Part shown: one piece after another, positions 26,557 to 34,820 of the stretch | Layout of the letters: every line of letters begins with the position of its first letter | Numbering within the stretch: the stretch's first letter is position 1 | NCBI GenBank assembly: GCA_030066685.1 | Contig: JASJBF010000055.1 | Span: 1 to 64,000 of the forward strand | Reading direction: 5' to 3' | Source of the DNA: Kiloniellales bacterium | GTDB taxonomy: Bacteria; Pseudomonadota; Alphaproteobacteria; Kiloniellales; JAKSBE01 | DNA length: 64,000 nucleotides | The notes under the pieces: model-generated | Databases searched by the model: none | Told to the model about the DNA's origin: nothing | Seen by the model: the letters and a program-made list of their open reading frames with translations, nothing else | Made by a program: the position numbers and the translations under genes

Positions 26557-27936
26557 ATGGCGGAACGTTACGACGCGATCATCGTCGGCACCGGCCAGGC
26601 CGGACCTTCGCTCGCCGCGCGCATGACCCGGGAGGGCATGAAAACGGCGATCATCGAGCGCAAGCTCTTCGGCGGTACCTGCGTCAACGTCGGCTGCATC
26701 CCGACCAAGACCCTGGTCGCGAGCGCCCGGGCCGCCCAGGTGGCGCGGCGCGGCGCCGACTACGGCGTCACCGTCGGGGGGCCGGTCGCCGTCGACATGA
26801 AGCGGGTCAAGGCGCGCAAGGACGCGGTCGTGCGGCAATCCAACGAGGGCGTGACCAAGTGGCTCAAGACCATGGAGAACCTGACCGTCTACGAGGGCCA
26901 CGGCCGCCTGGAGAGTGCCACCTCGGTCCGGGTCAAGGGGGATCTGCTCGAGGCCGACAGGATCGTCCTCAACGTCGGCGGCCGCGCCCGCGTCCCGGAC
27001 CTGCCGGGCCTGGACGAGATCGACTATCTGACCAATTCCTCCATGATGGAGGTGGACTTCCTGCCCGAGCACCTGATCGTCATCGGCGGCAGCTACATCG
27101 GCCTGGAGTTCGCCCAGATGTACCGGCGCTTCGGCAGCCGGGTCACGGTCGTGGAGATGGGCGAGCGGCTGATCGCCCGCGACGACGAGGACGTCTCCGC
27201 CGAGGTCAAGGCGATCCTGGAGGCCGAGGGTGTCGAGGTGCGCCTAAAGGCCGAGTGCGTGGGCTTCGCCCGGCGCGGCGACCGGGTCGCGGTCACCGCC
27301 AGCTGTGAGCCCGGACCCGAAGAGATCCTCGGCAGCCACGTGCTCCTGGCGGTGGGCCGCGTGCCCAACACGGACGACCTGGGCCTGGAGGCGGCCGGCG
27401 TCGAGACCGACCCGCGCGGCTTAATCGTCGTCGACGACGAGTTGCGGACCAACGTGCCGGGCATCTGGGCGATCGGCGACGTCAACGGCCGCGGCGCCTT
27501 CACCCACACATCCTACAACGATTACGAGATCCTCGCGGCCAACCTCTTCGACGACGACCCGCGCCGGGTCACCGACCGCATCCTGACCTACGGGCTCTTC
27601 ATCGATCCGCCCCTGGGCCGGGTCGGCCTGACCGAGCGGGAGGTCCGGGACTCGGGCCGCAAGGCCCTGGTCGGCAAGATGGCAATGAGCCGCGTCGGCC
27701 GCGCGCGCGAGCGCGGCGAGACCCAGGGCTTCATGAAGGTCCTGGTCGACGCCGAGACCGAGCGGATCCTCGGCGCGGCCATCCTCGGGATCGGCGGCGA
27801 CGAGGTGATCCACTCGCTGCTCGACGTGATGTACGCCGACGCGCCCTACAGCGTGATCCGCCGCGCCGTGCATATCCACCCGACCGTCACCGAGCTGATC
27901 CCGACCCTGCTGGGCGACCTGAAACCGCTGGACTAA
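26557..27936 (+). CDS. FAD-dependent pyridine nucleotide-disulfide oxidoreductase, mercuric-reductase-like
   Basis: 459 aa class I flavoenzyme. N-terminal FAD motif GTGQAG, redox-active disulfide GGTCVNVGCIPTK (C42/C47), NAD(P)-binding GGSYIGLEFAQ, second FAD motif AIGDVNGRG, and the C-terminal dimer-interface His/Glu in HIHPTVTE. No N-terminal HMA domain and no C-terminal vicinal cysteines, so it is not a true mercuric reductase. It could act on thiols or as a dihydrolipoamide-dehydrogenase relative; it is too far from acoABC to be assigned as its E3. ATG 26557 follows GGGGAGA. Confidence 0.88.
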   Translation: MAERYDAIIVGTGQAGPSLAARMTREGMKTAIIERKLFGGTCVNVGCIPTKTLVASARAAQVARRGADYGVTVGGPVAVDMKRVKARKDAVVRQSNEGVTKWLKTMENLTVYEGHGRLESATSVRVKGDLLEADRIVLNVGGRARVPDLPGLDEIDYLTNSSMMEVDFLPEHLIVIGGSYIGLEFAQMYRRFGSRVTVVEMGERLIARDDEDVSAEVKAILEAEGVEVRLKAECVGFARRGDRVAVTASCEPGPEEILGSHVLLAVGRVPNTDDLGLEAAGVETDPRGLIVVDDELRTNVPGIWAIGDVNGRGAFTHTSYNDYEILAANLFDDDPRRVTDRILTYGLFIDPPLGRVGLTEREVRDSGRKALVGKMAMSRVGRARERGETQGFMKVLVDAETERILGAAILGIGGDEVIHSLLDVMYADAPYSVIRRAVHIHPTVTELIPTLLGDLKPLD

Positions 27937-27970
27937 AGGACGAGGATCGCTCCGGGTCCCTCGCCGGCAG

Positions 27971-30703
27971 TCAGACCTCGATAACGAGGTTGGACTTGGG
28001 CTTCGAACAGCAGATCAGGACGCTGCCGGGCGGCAGCTCGTCCAGGGGCTCTTCGAGGTACTCGACCTCGCCTTCGACCAGGGTGCAGATGCAGGTCTGG
28101 CAGATGCCCGAGCGGCAGCTGAAATCGGGGCTGAGGCCCTGCCGTTCGGCCAGGTCCAGGATGCTCTCGCAGGCCGAGTCCCAGTCGGCGGTCACGCCCG
28201 AGCGGGCGAAGGTCACCTGCAGGCCGCCGGCGAGCTCGGTCTCGGCGCTCGGTGCCTTGTCCGGGCCGAGCGGCCTGGCCTCTTCCTGCAGCGGCGAAGC
28301 CGGGCCGAAGAACTCGTAGTTTAGGCGGCTCTCCGAGACGTCGAGGGCCCGCAGGCCGCAGTAGAGCGAGCGCATGAAGGGCGTCGGCCCGCAGATGTAG
28401 AAGTCGTAGTCGCCGAAGGGCAGCAGCGTCTTCAGCAGGGCGACGTCGACCCGTCCCCGGCTGTCGTAGTCGCGGCCCTCGACATCCTGCTCCGTCGGCT
28501 GGCTGTAGCGGATGTGGGCCCGCACGTTGGCGTTCTCCGCGGCCAGCCGCCGGACCTGCGCGCCCATGGCATGCTCCCGGCCGTTGCGGGCGCCGTGGAT
28601 GAACCAGACCGGGCGCGGGTTGCCGCTGTCGACGATGCTGTTCAGCATGCTCACCATCGGGGTCAGTCCGACCCCGCCGCTCAGCAGCACGACCGGCCGC
28701 GCGCCCTCCGGATCGAGGTGGAACTTGCCGCGCGGCGCGCCGATGCGAAGCTTGCTGCCGACCTCGACCCGGTCGTGAAAGAAATTGGACGACAGACCGG
28801 GCGGCGAATCGGGTCGACCCTCGGGGGCCGGCTCCCGCTTGATGCTGACGCGGTAGCGGTCCGGATTGGGACTGTCGGAGAGCGAATAGGTGCGAATCAC
28901 CGGCTTGTCCTGCCCCGGGATCGTCAGCTCGAAGGTCAGGAACTGGCCCGGCAGGAAAGGCGGCAGGGGCGCCCCGTCTTCCGGCACGAGGTGGAAGGAG
29001 GTGATGGTCTCGCTCTCCTGGGCCTTGCGCTCGACCACGAAGCTCCGGTAGCCCTCGCGGGCCGCGGGGCAGTCCTCGGCCTTGGCCAGGCGCTCCTCGA
29101 AGGAACCCTTCCAGCCGTGCGACAGTGCCGGCATGGCCAAGGCCTTGCCGGTCGCCTCCAGGTTCTCCTTGTCGAAGTAGAGGAGCTCGTTGACCGCGCG
29201 CACGCTCAGGGATTCCGGGTCCCGCCGGACCAGAACCAGACGGTCGCCGGCGCCGACCTCGCCCTCCTCGAGGACGCGGAAATAGAACCCGATCCGGCCG
29301 CTCGCCAGGAACTGGTTCTGGAAGCCGTCGATGCCCATCTTGATGGCCAGCTTGTAGCAGGGCACGCGCGGCTGGCTGACCTCGACCAGGGCGCCGCCGA
29401 CCCGGAAGACGTCGCCGACGTGGATGTCGTCTTCCAGCAGGCCTTCGACGGTGAAGTTCTCGCCGAACTGGCCGAGCTCGAGATCGTCCCGGCCCAGCTC
29501 CCGGGCCCAGTAGGCGTAGTTCTCGAAGGGATAGGCGTAGACCGCCCGAAAGGTCCCGCCGTGGCCCCAGAGATCCGCCTGTCCGTCGCCGTCCAGATTC
29601 AGGCGCCGCAGCATCACCCGCCCCTCGACCGGTTCCTTGAAGATCCCGGTCGTGATGGCCTTGCCGTCGTGCAGGATCTCCTTGGGCAGGGAGACGTTGA
29701 CCGACTTCAAGGTCACGGTCGGTTGGTCCGCGACCACATCCTCTCCGCTGTCGGAGAACTCTGGCCCGTCCAAGACGGGGGAGTAGTCCTGGAACGTCCA
29801 GGTGAAGGGTACGGCCCCTTCGATCCGCAGCGATTCCCGGACGGTGAAGGCCAGCACCCGCTTGGCGCCCGGGAAGCGCCGGATGTGCGCCGGGTCCCAG
29901 AGGATCTCGGCCTCGCCGGTCAGCTGAAGCGTGTCGCCGCTCTCGAAGTCGATGAACAGCAGGCCGCACTTCGGATCGACCGCGATGTTGCCGAGGGTGT
30001 TGAACATGCAGTTGCCGGAATAGTCCGGCAGCAACAGCAGGGTCTCGTGGGCGACCAGCGCGAAGCCCGGCTTGCCGCCGCGGTGCGACACGTCGACGCC
30101 TTGGCGCCAATCCGCGGCGTCCTCCGAGAAATGGCTGGCGATGAACAGGGTGTCGGCGCGCGCGACGAGGGCGGCCTGGTCCTTGGTCAGGGCCTCTCCG
30201 CGCTGCACCGGCCGATTTTCGCCGATCCGCGAGATCTCACCGGCCAGAGCGGGCCGGCGGGCCTGGATGTACTTCGGGCAGTTGCCGAAGCTCTGCAGGA
30301 CCTCGATCTCGAAGTCCTTCCGGCTTTTCCGGGCCACTCTGCCGTTGAGGCGATTGCGCCGGCGGGTCGGGAACTCGAGCCCCAAGGCGCCGATGTCCGC
30401 CCCCTCAACGAGCGCTTCGCCCAGAGGATCGCCATAGATCGGCCGCGCCGTCACCTGCAGCCTGTGCGCATCGATGGGTCGAAGAAAACCGGCCTCGCCC
30501 GCCAAGACCGAGGCCCAGGGCCGGCCGGCCACATCCCGCGTGCCGACGATCAGGAGGGACAGCTGGGCAAAGAACGCCTGATGCTCGGCCGGCATCTTAC
30601 GGCGAATCATCCGCCGGCCGAGGTCCTCCATCTTGTCCGCCATGCCGATGCGAGCCTGGATTTCCTTCTCGCCCCGGTGAAAGGGTGACTGGTCTGCCGG
30701 CAA
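27971..30703 (-). CDS. Four-part redox fusion: FMN-binding, MOSC, FAD/NAD reductase, 2Fe-2S ferredoxin
   Basis: 910 aa. Order: a pyridoxamine-phosphate-oxidase-like FMN split-barrel (about 20-300), a MOSC domain with the conserved cysteine in RVPCYKLAI (about 430-460) that usually handles sulfur bound to molybdenum cofactor, a ferredoxin-reductase module with RTYSLSDSP (FAD) and LLSGGVGLTPMVSML (NAD), and a C-terminal plant-type 2Fe-2S domain with CRSGICQTC and the last Cys in CCSKP. It can in principle carry electrons from NAD(P)H to the MOSC or FMN part; the substrate is unknown. The start is TTG at 30703, set by GGAGG six nt upstream; the first ATG (30646) has no such site. Confidence 0.85.
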   Translation of the reverse strand: MPADQSPFHRGEKEIQARIGMADKMEDLGRRMIRRKMPAEHQAFFAQLSLLIVGTRDVAGRPWASVLAGEAGFLRPIDAHRLQVTARPIYGDPLGEALVEGADIGALGLEFPTRRRNRLNGRVARKSRKDFEIEVLQSFGNCPKYIQARRPALAGEISRIGENRPVQRGEALTKDQAALVARADTLFIASHFSEDAADWRQGVDVSHRGGKPGFALVAHETLLLLPDYSGNCMFNTLGNIAVDPKCGLLFIDFESGDTLQLTGEAEILWDPAHIRRFPGAKRVLAFTVRESLRIEGAVPFTWTFQDYSPVLDGPEFSDSGEDVVADQPTVTLKSVNVSLPKEILHDGKAITTGIFKEPVEGRVMLRRLNLDGDGQADLWGHGGTFRAVYAYPFENYAYWARELGRDDLELGQFGENFTVEGLLEDDIHVGDVFRVGGALVEVSQPRVPCYKLAIKMGIDGFQNQFLASGRIGFYFRVLEEGEVGAGDRLVLVRRDPESLSVRAVNELLYFDKENLEATGKALAMPALSHGWKGSFEERLAKAEDCPAAREGYRSFVVERKAQESETITSFHLVPEDGAPLPPFLPGQFLTFELTIPGQDKPVIRTYSLSDSPNPDRYRVSIKREPAPEGRPDSPPGLSSNFFHDRVEVGSKLRIGAPRGKFHLDPEGARPVVLLSGGVGLTPMVSMLNSIVDSGNPRPVWFIHGARNGREHAMGAQVRRLAAENANVRAHIRYSQPTEQDVEGRDYDSRGRVDVALLKTLLPFGDYDFYICGPTPFMRSLYCGLRALDVSESRLNYEFFGPASPLQEEARPLGPDKAPSAETELAGGLQVTFARSGVTADWDSACESILDLAERQGLSPDFSCRSGICQTCICTLVEGEVEYLEEPLDELPPGSVLICCSKPKSNLVIEV

Positions 30704-30932
30704 GTCCTACCTCCCCGCGCTTTGGCGTCCTTTATGCGCCCAAGGGTGGAAACCAGATCATACGCCACTCGACGGGAATCGGCTGACCCGAGATATATTA
30801 GACAATTGCAAATGGTTAGCGCATGCCGTCTGCGTTCACCGGCGCGGGCGAAGAACCTTGCAAGACCCCATGAGCTAGGGCGCGCTCTGTGGTCCTCCTT
30901 GACTTTCAAGCACGGCCGGCGCTACACAGTTG

Positions 30933-30957
30933 GCCCCCGGCGATAGGCGCCGGGGGC
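30933..30957. other. Perfect GC hairpin in the gap before rtcB
   Basis: GCCCCCGGCG (30933-30942) and CGCCGGGGGC (30948-30957) form a 10 bp stem with a 5 nt loop. It lies in the 506 bp gene-free stretch 30704-31209. No T-run follows on the plus strand. Confidence 0.5.
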
Positions 30958-31114
30958 GAGCGGAAGCGCTGATATGACCTTAAGATCGTCATCTCATGCG
31001 AGGTATCGCAGCCGGGCCGACGCCGCGCCTTGGCTGCGGCCTTGCCGTGTCCTGCCGGAAGGGAGCTTTCCGCCGCGTCCGTGACGACCCGACATCGTTG
31101 GCGACGCCTTCGAA

Positions 31115-31154
31115 AACCCCTCCCGGGCCGCGGCCAAGGAGGGGTTAAGTTTTT
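31115..31154 (+). terminator. Rho-independent terminator with no visible upstream gene
   Basis: AACCCCTCC (31115-31123) pairs perfectly with GGAGGGGTT (31138-31146), followed by AAGTTTTT. The T-run lies 3' only on the plus strand, so it should end a plus-strand transcript, yet no plus-strand gene lies in 30704-31114. It ends 55 bp before rtcB, so it may also act as an attenuator in the rtcB leader. Confidence 0.6.
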
Positions 31155-31209
31155 CCGGCCTTAATTTTTTCGGGGCAAGGTCAGGCCCCGCCAAGCAGGA
31201 GCGAAGACC

Positions 31210-32427
31210 ATGAGCGGCTTCGAGTTCATCGAGACCCGCGGCAAGCCGATCAAGGCCTGGATCAAGGGCGTCCCGGTCGAGGAGGCCGCGCGCAAGCAGT
31301 TAGAGAACATCGCCGCGCTGCCCTTCATCCACAAGCACGTGGCGGCCATGCCCGACGTGCACCTGGGCCGTGGCGCCACCGTCGGCTCGGTCATCGCGAC
31401 CAAGGGCGCGATCATCCCGGCCGCGGTCGGGGTCGACATCGGCTGCGGCATGATGGCGGTGCAGACCGACCTGACCGCCGAGCGCCTGCCGGACTCGCTC
31501 GCCAAGCTCCGCGCCGAGATCGAGCGCGCGGTGCCGGTCGGCAACGGCAAGGGCGGCGACTGGAAGGACGGCCAAGTCCCGGCCCGAGCCGAGACCGCCT
31601 TCGGCCGCTCCGACCTGGCCGCGCGCCTGCAGGCCGTGGTCGCCAGGCACCCGAAGATCTTCACCCACAAGGCCCTGGCCCAGCTCGGCACCCTGGGCGG
31701 CGGCAACCACTTCGTCGAGGTCTGCCTGGACGAGGCGGGGCTGGTCTGGGTGATGCTGCACTCGGGCTCGCGCGGCACCGGCAACAAGGTCGGGACCTAC
31801 TTTATCGAGCAGGCCCGCCGCGGCATCGAGAAGCGCTTCATCTCGGGCACCCTGCCGGACAAGGACCTGGCCTTCTTCATCGAAGGCGAGGACGCGCTCT
31901 TCGACGACTACACCGAGGCGGTCGGCTGGGCCCAGGACTACGCCCGCGCCAACCGCGAGGTGATGATGGCGCGCACCTTGGAGGCCCTGCGCAAGACCCT
32001 GCCGAAGCTCAAGACCGCCAAGGTCGCGGTCAACTGCCATCACAACTACGTGGAGCGGGAGAGCCACTTCGGCGCGGAGGTCTGGGTGACCCGCAAGGGC
32101 GCGGTGCGGGCCCGCGAAGGCGACCTGGGCATCATCCCGGGCTCGATGGGCGCGCGCTCCTTCATCGTGCGCGGCAAGGGCAACGCCGAGGCCTTCCACT
32201 CCTGCTCCCACGGGGCCGGCCGCGTCATGTCGCGCAGCGAGGCCAAGCGGCGCTTCACCCTGAAGGACCACCGCGCCGCGACCGAGGGCGTCGAGTGCCG
32301 CAAGGACGAGGGCGTGATCGACGAGACCCCGGCGGCCTACAAGGACATCGACGCGGTCATGGCCGCTCAGTCCGACCTGGTCGAGGTCCTCCACACCCTC
32401 AAGCAGGTCGTGTGCGTTAAGGGCTGA
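31210..32427 (+). CDS. rtcB: RtcB-type RNA ligase
   Basis: 405 aa GTP-dependent RNA ligase that joins 2',3'-cyclic-phosphate/3'-phosphate and 5'-OH RNA ends. Conserved motifs are all present: VDIGCGM (metal Asp76/Cys79), GGGNHF (163-168), HSGSRGTGN (184-192) and, near residue 333, CSHGAGR with the histidine that becomes guanylylated. Length fits the shorter RtcB group. No archease or RtcA/RtcR gene is adjacent, so the classical sigma-54 rtc control is absent here. It ends in a perfect palindrome that contains its stop codon. Confidence 0.93.
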   Translation: MSGFEFIETRGKPIKAWIKGVPVEEAARKQLENIAALPFIHKHVAAMPDVHLGRGATVGSVIATKGAIIPAAVGVDIGCGMMAVQTDLTAERLPDSLAKLRAEIERAVPVGNGKGGDWKDGQVPARAETAFGRSDLAARLQAVVARHPKIFTHKALAQLGTLGGGNHFVEVCLDEAGLVWVMLHSGSRGTGNKVGTYFIEQARRGIEKRFISGTLPDKDLAFFIEGEDALFDDYTEAVGWAQDYARANREVMMARTLEALRKTLPKLKTAKVAVNCHHNYVERESHFGAEVWVTRKGAVRAREGDLGIIPGSMGARSFIVRGKGNAEAFHSCSHGAGRVMSRSEAKRRFTLKDHRAATEGVECRKDEGVIDETPAAYKDIDAVMAAQSDLVEVLHTLKQVVCVKG

Positions 32428-32558
32428 GCGTGGAGAAGAGTGCCGGTGGCACTCTTCTCCACGCTCAGGAGAAAAAGGCGGAACAGCGCCGGTGGCACTG
32501 TTCACGGGCTCAGAAATCGTGGGGGCACAGTGCCGGTGGCCCTCTCGCCCGCGCTCAG
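32424..32558. repeat. Palindrome array after rtcB: one perfect 21 bp stem and two decayed copies
   Basis: Unit 1 (32424-32468) is a perfect 21 bp stem around a GGT loop, overlapping the rtcB stop codon (32425-32427). Unit 2 holds GAACAGCGCC-GGT-GGCACTGTTC (32481-32503, one G:T pair). Unit 3 keeps GTGCCGGTGGC but its arms no longer pair. Each unit is about 45 bp and ends in GCTCAG. Unit 1 could serve as a strong 3'-end structure for rtcB mRNA. Confidence 0.75.
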
Positions 32559-32568
32559 GGATGACGAC

Positions 32569-32889
32569 ATGAGTAAGCGCGACGCCGCGATCATCCTCGG
32601 TCTGTCCGTGGTCTCCTGGTTTTTCGTCTCCGGGTTCTTCGTGGCACTCGGCGCCCTGGCGACGCCGGGGACGGGCAGCCTGAGCGAAGGAACGGCGCGG
32701 TTCATGATGGTCTTCATGTCGCTGCCCCTGACGGCGGGCGCATCCGTTCTTGCCGGCTGGATCGCCTTCTTCCTCGGCAGGCACAGGCTGGCTGTCGGTC
32801 TCGTGTGTCTGCCTCTGCTGCACGTGGTCTTCATCATCGCCTTCGTCGTCGCGACCTTCACGATCTGCGACATGGAGTTCTGCCTGTAG
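32569..32889 (+). CDS. Small membrane protein, three helices, unknown
   Basis: 106 aa with three hydrophobic helices (about 6-28, 47-70 and 77-99) and a short C-terminal tail containing two cysteines (TICDMEFCL). I recognise no family. The ATG at 32569 with AGGGATG upstream is preferred; the frame is open back into the palindrome array, which is unlikely to be coding. It is the first gene of a cassette with the polytopic protein and the CapA-like protein downstream. Confidence 0.55.
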   Translation: MSKRDAAIILGLSVVSWFFVSGFFVALGALATPGTGSLSEGTARFMMVFMSLPLTAGASVLAGWIAFFLGRHRLAVGLVCLPLLHVVFIIAFVVATFTICDMEFCL

Positions 32890-33041
32890 CCGGTTCCGGC
32901 TGCAGGCTCCCCGATGGGGCGCCGGCTCGTCACCCATCGGTCCTTGGCGCGCGCAGGCCGCTGGCGGAGAACGAAGCGGACTTTACCCTTCTTCAAGAAG
33001 TCCCGGCGACCTTCGGGGCCAGCGACTTCCCCGGAGGCTCC

Positions 33042-34820
33042 ATGCCCGCCCTGCCTGCGCGGCCAGACACCGCACCCCTGCCGCCCTGGCTCGGCCTCCT
33101 GCTCGCGCTGGCCAGTGCCTTGCTGCTGCGGGCCTCTCTCGGTTACCGGCCCTTTCCTTCGATCGACGACTACATCTATATCCCGCTCGCCTGGGCCAGC
33201 GCCGATCCCGGGCTCTATGGCAGCGATCTCTTGCTGCAGGGCCAGCGGCTACACTCGCCGGTCTGGCCCTTCCTGGTCTCCGGCCTGGAGGCGAGCCTGG
33301 GTCTGGCCACCGGGCTCTGGCTGCTGACTCTTCTGCTGTCGCTGGCCACCTTCGGCGCCCTCTGGCAGCTCTGCAGGCGCTTGGGGGGCAGCGGAGTCTT
33401 CCTTCCGCTGACCTGTGTGATCGCGCTGGGCGCCCAGGTGCAGGGCCTGGGCCGTGGCCAGTACGATGGCCTCTTCGGCAACGCCTTCCACATGCAGTGG
33501 CTGGCGCTGGTCCTGGTGCTCTGGGCCTATGAGGCCTGGCTGCGGCCCCGCAGCCTCTTGGCCGGCACGCTGCTCGGCCTCGCCTGCATCGCCCATCCGG
33601 TGGTCGCCCTGCACGGCGGGGCCGTGGTCGCCGCCTCCGCCCTGGCTCTGGGCCGTGCCGGCTTCCGGCCGTTGGCGCTCACCGGCCTTGCGACCGCCTT
33701 GGTCTCGGCGCCGGTGTCGCTGCCCTTGGCGTGGGACTTCCTGCTGTCACCGCGCGGAGACCTGCCGTCGGCCCTGCTCGTCGAGCAGGGTTACCTGTTC
33801 CGCACGCCGCAGGAATTCATCCTGATCGGCGGTGCCGTGGCCATCGTGGTCACGATCGCCGCCCTGGGCCTCGCAGCGACGGCGGCGTTGCTGGAGCGTC
33901 AACCGGGTCCGCAGCCCCGCGCCTTTCTCGGCCTGCTGCTGGGCCAGGCCGCGATCGCAGCGCTGGCCATTGCCTTCCACCTCGGGGAAGAGGGCCAGCC
34001 GCAGAAGCTCTGGCCCTATCTGCTGCATCTCACCCGCACCACCCCGTTGCTGCTCGGCCTCTCGGCCGTCGCCCTGGCAGCCGCGCTGGAGCAGGAGTTC
34101 CTGGGGACGCGGCAGGAACAGGAGCGCAGCCTGCGGCTCGGCTGGATCGTCTTTTGGGTGCTGCTGCTCTCCGGCTTCCTCACGCTGCTGCTGAGCCAGC
34201 CCGACGGGCGGCCGGGGCACTTCCTGCTGATGTTGCTCGGCCTCATCACCGTCCTCGCCGCACGCCGTCTCTGGCTGCGGCCCGTGCTGGCGGCACTTTG
34301 GGGCTTGGCCGGCCTGGGTGCCCTCGGCTTCTTTGTCTGGCAGAGCGAGCTGACGTCCAAGCCCGGCGCGGGCGAGGCCGCGCTCTTCGCCTGGGCGCAG
34401 GCGGAGACCGAGGCCGAGGCCCTTTTCATCCTTCCGCCCGGTTTCGAGAAGTTTCGCTTTCATGCCCGGCGCAGCGGGTTCGTCGATTTCAAAGGCTTTC
34501 CCGCCTCCGAGCCGGCGCTGATCCCAGAGTGGCGCCGGCGCCTGGAGCTGGTCGCCCGCCCCGACGGCCGCGCGCGCCAGGCCAAGGGCTGGAAAGGCAT
34601 AGCAGAATGGGACCGCAGCTATGCCAACTTCAACACCCCGGCGCGGATTGCCGAGCTGCTGCAGGAGACCCGGGCCGACTACTTCGTCTGGGACGCCGAA
34701 GGGCTTCTGATCCCTCCCTTCCTGCCGCACACGGATTCGGGGGACCCGCGGCTTGAGACCGCCTTCCGGAACGGCCGATTCCTCGTCTACCGTCTCAAGG
34801 GGGCGCCCCTTGGCGGCTAA
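33042..34820 (+). CDS. Polytopic membrane protein with C-terminal soluble domain (DUF6798-like)
   Basis: 592 aa. About 11-12 helices cover residues 15-445, with a Trp/Tyr-rich first loop (FPSIDDYIYIPLAWASADPG) like GT-C-fold membrane glycosyltransferases but without a clear catalytic DD/DE pair I would trust. The last about 150 residues are soluble: ALFILPPGFEKFRFHARRS and FVDFKGFPASEP, which resemble DUF6798 as I recall it. The ATG at 33042 follows GGAGG. The end overlaps the CapA-like gene by 11 nt. An envelope-polymer role is inferred. Confidence 0.65.
   Translation: MPALPARPDTAPLPPWLGLLLALASALLLRASLGYRPFPSIDDYIYIPLAWASADPGLYGSDLLLQGQRLHSPVWPFLVSGLEASLGLATGLWLLTLLLSLATFGALWQLCRRLGGSGVFLPLTCVIALGAQVQGLGRGQYDGLFGNAFHMQWLALVLVLWAYEAWLRPRSLLAGTLLGLACIAHPVVALHGGAVVAASALALGRAGFRPLALTGLATALVSAPVSLPLAWDFLLSPRGDLPSALLVEQGYLFRTPQEFILIGGAVAIVVTIAALGLAATAALLERQPGPQPRAFLGLLLGQAAIAALAIAFHLGEEGQPQKLWPYLLHLTRTTPLLLGLSAVALAAALEQEFLGTRQEQERSLRLGWIVFWVLLLSGFLTLLLSQPDGRPGHFLLMLLGLITVLAARRLWLRPVLAALWGLAGLGALGFFVWQSELTSKPGAGEAALFAWAQAETEAEALFILPPGFEKFRFHARRSGFVDFKGFPASEPALIPEWRRRLELVARPDGRARQAKGWKGIAEWDRSYANFNTPARIAELLQETRADYFVWDAEGLLIPPFLPHTDSGDPRLETAFRNGRFLVYRLKGAPLGG

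Noticed and set aside
26557-27936. The flavoenzyme as E3 partner of the acetoin dehydrogenase
   Set aside because: It is 13 kb away on the other strand and looks closer to mercuric-reductase-like enzymes than to lipoamide dehydrogenases.
31045-31085. TGCCGGAAGGGAGC, similar to the SRP RNA tip CCGGAAGGAAGC
   Set aside because: The flanking helix of SRP RNA cannot be formed and the conserved GTCAGG side is missing.
32440-32568. An N-terminal extension of the small membrane protein through the palindrome array
   Set aside because: The extension is only the translated repeat; ATG 32569 has its own ribosome site and begins the hydrophobic protein.
34753-34809. An upstream extension of the CapA-like gene
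   Set aside because: It lies wholly within the previous gene, has no ribosome site and adds no family-like sequence; TTG 34810 with AAGGGGG is better.
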